This document shows positions 1-5,819 of a stretch of 10,994 nt of DNA, in pieces. Location: positions 1 to 10,994 of the forward strand of contig JAKDLQ010000059.1 in NCBI GenBank assembly GCA_030452775.1, read 5' to 3'. The stretch is from Micrococcales bacterium (lineage in GTDB: Bacteria > Actinomycetota > Actinomycetes > Actinomycetales > Dermatophilaceae). Under the pieces are notes generated by a model, which saw only the letters and a list, made by a program, of their open reading frames with translations, had not been told where the DNA came from and did no database searches. The position numbers and the translations under genes are program-made. Positions within the stretch are counted from its first letter, which is position 1. Each line of letters opens with the position of its first letter.

Positions 1-464
1 ACGGTGGCGAGGTGACCCCGGCGCAGCTGTGGCGCACATTCCAGGACGAGTACCTGCCCAACTCTGATGCTCCCTGGGGCCGCTTCCAGCTCGTCAACGT
101 CGTCACCGACTCGACCGTCGATGGTGCGAGCACGATCGAGGCGACATTGACCGACAACGGCCAGGGTGTCACGATCACCGGCACCGGCAACGGCCCCATC
201 GCAGCCTTCTGCGACGCGCTCCAGAGCATCGAGGACGGGCCCGATGTTCGCGTCCTTGACTATGCGGAGCACGCGATGTCCGCCGGTGGCGACGCGACGG
301 CCGCAGCCTACGTCGAGACGGCAGTCGGCGACCGGGTCCTGTGGGGGGTCGGCATCGACCCGTCGATCGTCACGGCCTCGCTCAAGGCGATCGTGTCCGC
401 GTCCAACCGGGCCGTGCGTGATCGAGCCACCGAGAGGCAGTCCTCGCAGCCCTCCCCGGTCTGA
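1..464 (+). CDS. leuA: 2-isopropylmalate synthase, C-terminal part (5' end outside window)
   Basis: This is the C-terminal end of LeuA, which condenses acetyl-CoA with 2-oxoisovalerate in the first committed step of leucine synthesis. The first complete in-frame codon is at position 3 and the frame ends at TGA 462-464, leaving about 153 residues. They form the LeuA regulatory (leucine-binding) domain: visible signatures are GNGPIAAFCDAL, DYAEHAMSAGGDATAAAYVE and the closing VGIDPSIVTASLKAIVSA. A GTG at 12 could be mistaken for a start, but the frame is open upstream of it and the encoded sequence is mid-protein, so the gene simply enters from the left. The last ~15 residues (arginine, glutamine, serine rich) are an ordinary variable tail. 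The catalytic TIM barrel lies outside the window and cannot be judged. Confidence 0.93.
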   Translation, partial: GGEVTPAQLWRTFQDEYLPNSDAPWGRFQLVNVVTDSTVDGASTIEATLTDNGQGVTITGTGNGPIAAFCDALQSIEDGPDVRVLDYAEHAMSAGGDATAAAYVETAVGDRVLWGVGIDPSIVTASLKAIVSASNRAVRDRATERQSSQPSPV

Positions 465-522
465 GCCGAGGGCTGTCCACGAGAAGGTATGCCGCCGAGC
501 TGGCGCGAGCTCCCGACGTTCC

Positions 523-537
523 GTGACACCGTGTCAC
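523..537. promoter_or_regulatory. Perfect 15-bp inverted repeat, candidate operator
   Basis: GTGACAC-C-GTGTCAC has two perfect 7-bp arms around a single base. It lies about 180-190 bp upstream of the dpaL-M24 operon's promoter-like elements. The geometry suits a dimeric repressor such as a GntR, LacI or TetR type. No regulator gene lies in the window, so the partner is unknown. The symmetry is seen; the operator role is inferred. Confidence 0.4.
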
Positions 538-651
538 CGTTCATGCCCTCATCAGGACCGATCACCGGTGAATGCTTGCCAACCACAGGTGCCGCGTCAG
601 CGAGGTCCGCTTGGTTCGTTCGAGCGCAGCGAGCAGATCGTCTGTGTGGCT

Positions 652-671
652 GAGCCGAGCCGAGCCGAGCG
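652..671. repeat. Short tandem repeat (GAGCC x3 + GAGCG)
   Basis: Four consecutive 5-bp units beginning at 652 read GAGCC, GAGCC, GAGCC, GAGCG. A related motif, GAGCGCAGCGAGC, sits just upstream near 622-634. No function can be assigned. It may be a slippage-prone, low-complexity spacer. Confidence 0.6.
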
Positions 672-750
672 GAGTCGCGGCCGGCGTGAGTTGCACCCGT
701 CCAGGAGCATTCGGTAGACAGGTGATTTGTGGCTATTGGGCGATGAGGGG

Positions 751-1905
751 GTGACCACGCACTCGGCAGCCCCTAGCGCCCCGACCACCTCCTCCTGGTT
801 CGCCCGGCCGGAAGCCCGCAGCTGGCGCGGTGCGTCGACTTCCGAGACCGCGCGTGATTGTCATCGGGTGCTGCCCGGGTATGCGGTGACTCCCCTGGTC
901 CCGGCGCCTGCCCTGGCGACGAGATGGTCTGTGGGGCGGGTCTTCGTCAAGGACGAGTCGTCCAGGTTCGGGCTGCCGTCCTTCAAGGCCCTCGGGGTCT
1001 CGTATGCCATCGCTCGCCTTCTCGCCGACCGCTCCGGTGGCACGGTGAGCAGGTCGTGGGAGGAGCTGGCGGCTCAGGCGCAGGCAGACCCGGTCACGCT
1101 GGTCACTGCGACCGACGGGAACCACGGGCGGGCCCTGGCGCACTTCGCAGCGATGCTCAGGTTGCCCGTCGAGGTCATCGTGCCAGGTGTGATGACGCAG
1201 GCTGCGGCCGCGGCGATCACCGCCGAAGGAGCTGTCGTCACCCGCATCGATGGCAGCTACGACGAGGCGGTCACCGATGCTGCTGACCTCGCTGACTCCT
1301 CCCCGAGCAGGGTGCTGGTTCAGGACACGGCCTGGCCGGGCTACGAAGTGCTCCCCCGCTGGATCGTCGAGGGCTATCAGACCATGCTCGAGGAGGTCAG
1401 CGACCAACTGTGCGCGCTGAAGTTGGCTGAACCGGACTTGGTCGCCGTGCCGGTCGGGGTCGGCTCCCTCGCGCAGGCGGTCGTCGCGTACTACCGCGGT
1501 AAGGAACCGCGCGTGCTCACCTCGGTGCTGTCGTGTGAGCCGGATTCGGCGGCCTGCGTCCTGGCCAGCCTCAGGGCCGGGGAGCTCACCAGTGTGCCGA
1601 CCGCATCGACCACCATGGCCGGCCTGAACTGTGGCACCCCCACGAGTCTCGGCTGGCCCGTCCTGCACCGAGGGCTCGACGCCGCGATCGCCGTCACGGA
1701 CGTCCAGGCCGCCCGAGCAGTGCAGCTGCTGGCCACGCTCGGCGTCCGGGCCGGCGCATCGGGTGCCGCGTCGTTGGCCGGAGTCGAGGCCGCCCTGACC
1801 GGCGGTGGGTCCAGCAGGCGCCGCGCCGAGCTCGGACTCACCGATGCCTCCATCATCGTGCTGCTCAACACAGAGGGTTCTGCCGGAGCTGGTGGTCTCA
1901 CGTGA
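751..1905 (+). CDS. dpaL: Diaminopropionate ammonia-lyase (PLP fold type II)
   Basis: This enzyme splits 2,3-diaminopropionate into pyruvate and two ammonia, a cytoplasmic catabolic reaction (family of E. coli YgeX). With GTG 751 as start the protein has 384 residues, close to the ~398 of YgeX. The PLP lysine is K79 in KDESSRFGLPSFKALG. TDGNHGR at 121-127 carries D122, 43 residues after the lysine, the same spacing as the catalytic K77/D120 pair of YgeX. QDTAWPGYEVLPRWIVEGY near 191-209, the phosphate-binding GVGSLAQ near 236-242 and AGLNCGTP near 290-297 are all typical of this enzyme rather than of threonine dehydratase. The start is uncertain: GTG 751 follows GATGAGGGG with almost no spacer, and TTG 727 (392 residues) is an alternative, 6 nt after TAGACA. 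The stop overlaps the next start by 4 bp (GTGA 1902-1905), so the two genes are an operon with likely translational coupling. Confidence 0.9.
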   Translation: MTTHSAAPSAPTTSSWFARPEARSWRGASTSETARDCHRVLPGYAVTPLVPAPALATRWSVGRVFVKDESSRFGLPSFKALGVSYAIARLLADRSGGTVSRSWEELAAQAQADPVTLVTATDGNHGRALAHFAAMLRLPVEVIVPGVMTQAAAAAITAEGAVVTRIDGSYDEAVTDAADLADSSPSRVLVQDTAWPGYEVLPRWIVEGYQTMLEEVSDQLCALKLAEPDLVAVPVGVGSLAQAVVAYYRGKEPRVLTSVLSCEPDSAACVLASLRAGELTSVPTASTTMAGLNCGTPTSLGWPVLHRGLDAAIAVTDVQAARAVQLLATLGVRAGASGAASLAGVEAALTGGGSSRRRAELGLTDASIIVLLNTEGSAGAGGLT

Positions 1906-2030
1906 GCATCCAAAGCCAGACCGTTGACTTGTTGGCCGACCGTGTCGCCATCGACTCCCAGAACCCGGGTCTGGTCCGGGGTGGACCGGGGGAGAGACCC
2001 GACACGTTGTCGTCGGAACCCGCCGCGCCT
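1902..2030 (+). pseudogene. Probable remnant of an M20 peptidase gene, fused in frame to the M24 gene
   Basis: The first ~31 codons encode an M20 (ArgE/DapE/carboxypeptidase G2-like) N-terminus: a helix of the type LLADRVAIDSQNP followed by GLVRGGPGE. After GPGE (about position 1994) the resemblance stops, and ~12 linker codons lead into the M24 start at 2031. The frame stays open across the junction. The simplest reading is an internal deletion that removed nearly all of an M20 gene that once followed dpaL, leaving its coupled start. E. coli ygeX is likewise followed by an M20-type gene, ygeY, which supports the idea. This call rests on recalled family patterns, not on an alignment. Confidence 0.55.
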
Positions 2031-3185
2031 ATGCGTGGGTTCTCCGACGCAGAGTTCGAGACACGCCTCATGCGGTGCCAGGAGTTGATGACCTCGGCCG
2101 CGATCGATGCGCTTCTGCTGACCACGGAGCCGGAGGTTCGCTACTTCAGCGGTTTCTTCACCCGCTTCTGGGAGAGCCCGGCTCGGCCGTGGTTCCTCGT
2201 CGTACCGTTGTCGGGCAAGCCCGTGGCAGTGATCCCCGAGATCGGGGAACCGCTCATGGCCAAGACCTGGATCGACGACATCCGCACGTGGCCGTCGCCC
2301 CGGCCGACAGACGAAGGGGTGACGCTGCTGTCGGAGACCTTACGTGAGGTGGTCGGCGACAGGGGTCGCACAGGTGTACCGATGGGTCCCGAGACTACGC
2401 TGCGGATGCCACTGGGCGACTACACCCGGTTGACCTTGAGCCTGCCGGGAGTGACGTTCGCAGACGCCACCATGGTCATCAGGGACCAACGCATGGTCAA
2501 GTCCGAGGCGGAGGTCGACAAGATCGCCCATGTCTGTCGGATCGCCTCCGACTCGTTCGCGACCATTCCCCACGTCGTGACTTCGGGGCAGCGTCTGACA
2601 GACGTCTTGCGCGACGTCAAGATCGACCTGCTGGCCAGAGGCGTCGATGACGTCCCCTACCTCGTGGGCGCGGCTGGGCCCGGGGGCTACGACAACGTCA
2701 TCTCCGCGCCAGACGAGCGACCCCTGTCCGAAGGGGATGTGCTCATGGTGGACGTCGGCGCCAACTACGACGGCTACTTCTGCGACTTCGACCGCAACTT
2801 CACCCTCGGTCCCGCAACCGCCGACGTTCAGCGGGGCAATCGCGCCCTGCACCGCGCCACCGACGCCGCCTTCGCCGCGGCCCATCCCGGCGCCACTTGC
2901 GCCGAGCTGTTCCACGCCATGGCAACGGTCATCGAGGACGCCGGCTATGCCGTCGGCACCATCGGCCGCATGGGTCACGGCCTGGGCATGCAACTGACGG
3001 AGTGGCCATCGCACACTCCCACAGACCACACCCCGTTGACCTCTGGCATGGTCCTGACCTTGGAGCCCTCGCTGTCGCTTGGTGCAGGTCGCGGCTTGGT
3101 CCACGAGGAGAACATCGTCATCCGTGACACCGGAGCGCAGCTCCTGAGCCGACGGGCACCACAGGAGATGACCCAGATCGGCTGA
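1902..3185 (+). CDS. M24-family Xaa-Pro peptidase (aminopeptidase P/creatinase fold) with M20-like N-terminal remnant
   Basis: This is a two-domain M24B metallohydrolase of unknown substrate. From GTG 1902 the ORF has 427 residues. The creatinase-type N-terminal domain runs from about residue 45 to 190 and the catalytic pita-bread domain from about 200 to 427. The five metal ligands are visible: D284 and D295 (11 apart, as in PepP), H359 in GHGLG, E388 in LEPS, and E402 in HEENIVI. Residues ~7-31 do not look like M24: VDLLADRVAIDSQNPGLV followed by RGGPGE resembles the conserved N-terminus of M20 deacetylases/peptidases. The natural M24 start is probably ATG 2031 (residue 44, MRGFSDAEFE), giving 384 residues, but no strong ribosome-binding site precedes it. 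GTG 1902 overlaps the dpaL stop by 4 bp and would be well translated. Both starts may be used. A role in peptide or amino-acid catabolism with dpaL is inferred from the operon. Confidence 0.88.
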   Translation: MSIQSQTVDLLADRVAIDSQNPGLVRGGPGERPDTLSSEPAAPMRGFSDAEFETRLMRCQELMTSAAIDALLLTTEPEVRYFSGFFTRFWESPARPWFLVVPLSGKPVAVIPEIGEPLMAKTWIDDIRTWPSPRPTDEGVTLLSETLREVVGDRGRTGVPMGPETTLRMPLGDYTRLTLSLPGVTFADATMVIRDQRMVKSEAEVDKIAHVCRIASDSFATIPHVVTSGQRLTDVLRDVKIDLLARGVDDVPYLVGAAGPGGYDNVISAPDERPLSEGDVLMVDVGANYDGYFCDFDRNFTLGPATADVQRGNRALHRATDAAFAAAHPGATCAELFHAMATVIEDAGYAVGTIGRMGHGLGMQLTEWPSHTPTDHTPLTSGMVLTLEPSLSLGAGRGLVHEENIVIRDTGAQLLSRRAPQEMTQIG

Positions 3186-3188
3186 CGA

Positions 3189-3436
3189 CACTTCGTCGCT
3201 GACCCCCACTGGCCCTACCCGGAACCTGGTGGTGGGGCATCGTCAAACGGAGCGTTCGGAAATCTCGGCAGCCTGACCGAGCTCGCACGTGTCCTGCCGA
3301 ACGGTGCGCGTGTCGTGACGCTTGCCTACGAGGACCACATCGCGCACCTGATCGCTCCTGGTGTCCTCGCCGATGTCGTCCGCGAGGCCGCCGATGGCAT
3401 CCTCGCTCGGCCTGGATGGACCGGCTCCTGCACTGA
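3189..3436 (+). pseudogene. Orphan gene fragment (unrecognised protein)
   Basis: In the same frame as the M24 gene, beyond its TGA, the DNA reads as believable protein with no start of its own: NGAFGNLGSLTELARVLP, then NGARVVTLAYEDHIAHLIAP and GVLADVVREAADGIL (about 3246-3405). Codons favour G/C at the third position over this stretch. The sequence degenerates after ILARPGW (about 3415), and the frame runs on into the convergent gene. It looks like the C-terminal remnant of a decayed gene; I do not recognise the family. The alternative is chance coding potential in GC-rich DNA. The upstream part, 3189-3245 (HFVADPHWPYPEP), is less protein-like. Confidence 0.4.
3204..3237 (+). terminator. Possible hairpin terminator after the M24 gene
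   Basis: CCCCAC (3204-3209) pairs with GTGGGG (3232-3237) across a 22-nt loop, 18 bp after the M24 stop codon. There is no T-run, so it is at best a weak intrinsic terminator or an RNA-end structure. Confidence 0.25.
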
Positions 3437-3477
3437 GCCCTCCGCCGGGGTCCGCGAGTGCGACTGGCGCAGCGCCG

Positions 3478-4305
3478 TCAGCCGATGGCCTCCGCGAGGA
3501 CCGCGTCGAGCGCCGCCAGGGCCACCGGATCGCCGTGGCGCTCGATGACACCCACGGTAGGCCGACTCCAGAGCCAGCAGTCGAGGTCGGCGGTGGTGCC
3601 GCTGATCTCCGCCGCTGCCTCGTCGTCGGGTCCGTCGACGACGAGGAATCGCTGGACGTCCCATGCGCTCCCCTTCTCGTCGATACCCTGGACCCGCACG
3701 GGGGTCACGGTCCAGGCGTGCTCGCCGCCCGCGCCGGCGATGGTCAGCTTCGCTCCCATCGGCGTCGCCGTGAAGCCGGCCTCCTGCTCATAGCCGCGCA
3801 TGATCCGCAGCGCCTCATCGACCCCATCCGCGGCCAGGCCGGAGTCCATCGGGGACCGGTCAGCACCTGCCGTGAGCTCCGCATCGACGCGGTGGATCAG
3901 CGCCTCGTGGGCCTGGCGCCGCAGGATGTAGCCGGCCGAGTGGTCCTCGGCCCACATCCACAGTTCGGTCTCGGCCGGGATCTCGGACAGGACCCGATGC
4001 AGGCGCGCGCTCGAGACGTCATAGCAGGCGAGCAAGCCGGCCCGGTCGTCGGGACGTCGTGGGCGGATCTGCTCGAGGGCACCGATCTGCTCGCCACGGG
4101 TCAGCCGGTCCTCGGCGATCTGGCCCCAGAACCACTGCACGTCCGCGAGGTGCCAGAGCAGATCGTCGGCCTCCCAGTCGGGACAGGTCGGCACTGGCGC
4201 TCCGGCCGGCGCGTCGGCAAGGACCTCGCGGAACCGGGCCGACTCCTGCCGGAGGTGGTCGAGGAAGGGGAGTGAGCCCTGGGCTGGGACGAAGTTCACC
4301 GGCAT
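3478..4305 (-). CDS. Maleylpyruvate isomerase family / DinB-like mycothiol-dependent protein
   Basis: This 275-residue protein belongs to the actinobacterial maleylpyruvate-isomerase-like family, whose N-terminal domain has the DinB four-helix fold and binds a divalent metal; several characterised members use mycothiol. The DinB-like domain covers about residues 14-145. CPDWEADDLLWHL gives H52, and AHEALIHRVDAE gives H133 and H138, the expected three-histidine metal site, with the typical trailing DAE. The C-terminal MDMPI_C-like domain runs from about 180 to 275. The start ATG 4303-4305 is preceded by AGGAG at 4317-4321, 11 nt upstream. Only 14 bp separate it from the alkB stop, and the AGGAG overlaps that stop's TAG, so it is the second gene of an alkB operon. 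The substrate cannot be told; a thiol-dependent detoxification role alongside alkylation repair is inference. Confidence 0.85.
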   Translation of the reverse strand: MPVNFVPAQGSLPFLDHLRQESARFREVLADAPAGAPVPTCPDWEADDLLWHLADVQWFWGQIAEDRLTRGEQIGALEQIRPRRPDDRAGLLACYDVSSARLHRVLSEIPAETELWMWAEDHSAGYILRRQAHEALIHRVDAELTAGADRSPMDSGLAADGVDEALRIMRGYEQEAGFTATPMGAKLTIAGAGGEHAWTVTPVRVQGIDEKGSAWDVQRFLVVDGPDDEAAAEISGTTADLDCWLWSRPTVGVIERHGDPVALAALDAVLAEAIG

Positions 4306-4319
4306 ACGACAAGCATCTC

Positions 4320-4949
4320 CTATCGGACGCCGGCGACTCGGAACTGCACCGAGATCCGCGGCCCCACCGGCTCGGACGTCTTGGGGATGGCGTGATCCCA
4401 GGTCCGTTGACAGGAGCCACCCATGACAATGAGGTCGCCGTGAGCCAGCGGGAAGCGCCGGCCCGGCCCACCGCCGCGCGGACGCAGCGCGAGTGTGCGG
4501 ATCGAGCCGAGCGAGAGGATCGCGACCATCGTGTCCTGGTCCTTGGAGCGGCCGATCCGGTCGCCGTGCCAGGCGACGCTGTCCCGACCGTCCCGGTAGA
4601 GGCAGAGGCCTGCGGTGACGAAGGCCTCGCCGAGCTCGTCGGCGTAGTGGGCGCTCAGCGCATCGCGGGCCTGCGCCAGCAGGGGATGAGGAAGCCGCTC
4701 GTGGGCGGCATAGTGGCGGGTCATGCGAGGCACGTCGATGATCGAGTCGTACATCCGGCGCCGCTCCGCCTGCCACGGCACCTCCCGCAGCAGTGCGGTG
4801 AGCAACTCGTCACCGGCAGCCAGCCACCCCGCGCGAACGTCGACCCAGGCGCCGTCGGCCAGGGCCGTCCGGTGCCGTCCCGTGGCGAGGTCCCGCAGTG
4901 TCATGGCGTCGCCGAGGTCGAGCAGGGAGCCCTGGAGCGCGAGGTCCAT
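4320..4949 (-). CDS. alkB: AlkB-type 2-oxoglutarate/Fe(II) dioxygenase (alkylated-DNA repair)
   Basis: AlkB proteins oxidatively remove methyl groups from 1-methyladenine and 3-methylcytosine. Using ATG 4947-4949 the protein has 209 residues, normal for the family. The Fe(II) site is H128 and D130 in YRDGRDSVAWHGDR, plus H186 in QRTWDHAIPK. The 2-oxoglutarate/substrate arginines are R198 and R204 in GPRISVQFR. The N-terminus MDLALQGSLLDLGD is typical. The position just before LYRDG, often asparagine in AlkB, is cysteine here. An upstream ATG at 4967 would add six residues, but ATG 4949 lies 6 nt after a TATGCT box, fitting a leaderless transcript, and the upstream ATG would sit only 2 nt from the SOS box. 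It heads an operon with the DinB-family gene and diverges from recO. Confidence 0.9.
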   Translation of the reverse strand: MDLALQGSLLDLGDAMTLRDLATGRHRTALADGAWVDVRAGWLAAGDELLTALLREVPWQAERRRMYDSIIDVPRMTRHYAAHERLPHPLLAQARDALSAHYADELGEAFVTAGLCLYRDGRDSVAWHGDRIGRSKDQDTMVAILSLGSIRTLALRPRGGGPGRRFPLAHGDLIVMGGSCQRTWDHAIPKTSEPVGPRISVQFRVAGVR

Positions 4950-4955
4950 GGGCAC

Positions 4956-4961
4956 AGCATA
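4956..4961 (-). promoter_or_regulatory. -10 element (TATGCT) of alkB
   Basis: On the minus strand TATGCT matches the actinobacterial TANNNT -10 pattern and ends 6 nt before ATG 4949. That would start transcription at or within a base of the A of the start codon. No Shine-Dalgarno sequence precedes the ATG, consistent with leaderless translation. The -35 region falls within the SOS box. Confidence 0.5.
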
Positions 4962-4969
4962 GCCCATCT

Positions 4970-4985
4970 TCGGACAGACGTTCGA
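4970..4985. promoter_or_regulatory. LexA (SOS) box between alkB and recO
   Basis: TCGGACAGACGTTCGA matches the Gram-positive/actinobacterial LexA operator TCGAAC-N4-GTTCGA in 11 of its 12 fixed positions, and the central bases fit the degenerate core consensus. The box starts 20 bp upstream of alkB ATG 4949, over its expected -35, and ends 68 bp upstream of recO. Repression of alkB by LexA is the most likely meaning; effect on recO is possible. Confidence 0.6.
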
Positions 4986-5040
4986 GGATATCGGCAGCGC
5001 GCCCTCGGCGCGGGCTGTGCTCGCTCGCGGTGCGGACGGT

Positions 5041-5045
5041 GGAGA
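5041..5045 (+). promoter_or_regulatory. Ribosome-binding site of recO
   Basis: GGAGA with an 8-nt spacer to ATG 5054 fixes the recO start. The reading frame is open further upstream, but that part has no recO homology. Confidence 0.7.
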
Positions 5046-5053
5046 ATGGGCAG

Positions 5054-5782
5054 ATGCCCCTCTACCGCGACGAGGCGATCGTCCTTCGCACCCACAAGCT
5101 GGGCGAGGCCGACCGCATCATCACCATGCTGACCCGCACCCGCGGCCGGGTACGCGCGGTGGCCAAGGGGGTACGCCGGACCAGGTCACGCTTCGGGTCG
5201 CGGCTCGAGCCCGGCATGATCATCGACGTGCAGTGCTACGAGGGGCGCAACCTCGACACGGTGACCCAGGTCGAGATGCTGGCCCCCTACGGCACCACGA
5301 TCTCGCGGGACTACGCCGCCTGGACCGCCGCGACGGCAATGCTCGAGACCGTCCTGCAGGTGACCGAGGAGCACGAGCCGCAGACGCAGCAGTACCTTCT
5401 GCTCGCGGGCGCGCTGCGCTCGCTCGCCGAGCAGGCGCACAGTCCGGTCCTCGTCCTCGACGCCTTCCTGCTGCGCTCGCTCGCGGTGGCAGGCTGGGCG
5501 CCGAGCTTCCACGACTGTGCTCGGTGCGGCGCCGCCGGGCCGCACCGTGCCTTCAACGTGCAGTCCGGCGGAGCGGTGTGTCCCGTATGCCGTCCACCCG
5601 GCTCGAACGCACCGGCTCCGGAGACCTTCGAACTGCTGGCCGCGCTGCTGACCGGTGACTGGGCGCTCGCCGACGCCAGCGAGACGCGACACCGCAACCA
5701 GGGCAGCGGGCTCGTGGCGGCCTTCCTGCAGTGGCACATCGAGCGCGGTCTGCGATCCTTGCGACTGGTCGAACGAGCCTGA
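5054..5782 (+). CDS. recO: DNA repair protein RecO
   Basis: RecO helps load RecA onto SSB-coated single-stranded DNA in the RecFOR gap-repair and recombination pathway and can anneal complementary strands. The 242-residue product begins MPLYRDEAIVLRTHKLGEAD, the standard RecO opening, with an OB-fold over roughly residues 1-80 and a helical domain after it. A four-cysteine zinc site is intact: C155 and C158 (CARC) and C176 and C179 (CPVC). Length is normal. The gene is followed 37 bp later by uppS on the same strand, the order also found in M. tuberculosis (Rv2362c-Rv2361c). It diverges from alkB across an SOS-box-bearing region. Confidence 0.95.
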   Translation: MPLYRDEAIVLRTHKLGEADRIITMLTRTRGRVRAVAKGVRRTRSRFGSRLEPGMIIDVQCYEGRNLDTVTQVEMLAPYGTTISRDYAAWTAATAMLETVLQVTEEHEPQTQQYLLLAGALRSLAEQAHSPVLVLDAFLLRSLAVAGWAPSFHDCARCGAAGPHRAFNVQSGGAVCPVCRPPGSNAPAPETFELLAALLTGDWALADASETRHRNQGSGLVAAFLQWHIERGLRSLRLVERA

Positions 5783-5811
5783 GCCGCAGTCTGATTCACG
5801 ACACCATCCCC

Positions 5812-5817
5812 GGAGGG
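5812..5817 (+). promoter_or_regulatory. Ribosome-binding site of uppS, unusually close
   Basis: GGAGGG ends only 2 nt before ATG 5820, a tighter spacing than usual. It is still the best start, because the next in-frame ATG (5880) would remove the N-terminal extension without any purine-rich site. Confidence 0.6.
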
Positions 5818-5819
5818 TC

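Larger units (their letters stand above)
465..750. other. Intergenic region between leuA and dpaL
   Basis: I see no convincing gene in these ~286 bases; the open frames that cross them read as arginine/serine-rich noise. The stretch contains a perfect 7-1-7 dyad at 523-537, a shorter dyad GAGCT-N6-AGCTC at 497-512, a 10-bp palindrome TCACCGGTGA at 562-571, a GAGCC tandem at 652-671, and a weak promoter-like pair (TTGCAC 691-696, TAGACA 715-720) ahead of dpaL. It is probably the control region of the dpaL operon. No U-rich terminator for leuA is evident. Confidence 0.6.
3186..3477. other. Intergenic region between convergent M24 and DinB-family genes
   Basis: These 292 bases hold no intact gene. 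They contain a possible hairpin just after the M24 stop (3204-3237) and a protein-like orphan fragment at about 3246-3415. No tRNA, insertion-sequence end or other RNA gene is seen. Confidence 0.6.

Noticed and set aside
12..464. A stand-alone small gene starting at GTG 12
   Set aside because: The sequence is the interior and end of the LeuA regulatory domain, and the frame is open to the left edge.
608..634. TTCG-rich stretch resembling a tRNA T-arm
   Set aside because: No acceptor, D or anticodon stems can be drawn around it.
652..671. GAGCC repeats as a CRISPR-like or insertion-sequence end
   Set aside because: Units are only 5 bp with no spacers, no target duplication and no transposase or cas gene nearby.
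733..1668. Long minus-strand open frame (311 codons) opposite dpaL
   Set aside because: It is antisense to a clear PLP enzyme, has an arginine/glycine-rich composition with no motif, and arises from high GC content.
3361..4275. Long plus-strand open frame opposite the DinB-family gene
   Set aside because: The minus strand encodes the recognisable three-histidine protein; the plus frame has no motif and is a GC shadow.
4306..4776. N-terminal extension of the DinB-family protein upstream of ATG 4305
   Set aside because: The extension overlaps alkB in another frame, is low-complexity, and AGGAG at 4317-4321 supports ATG 4305.
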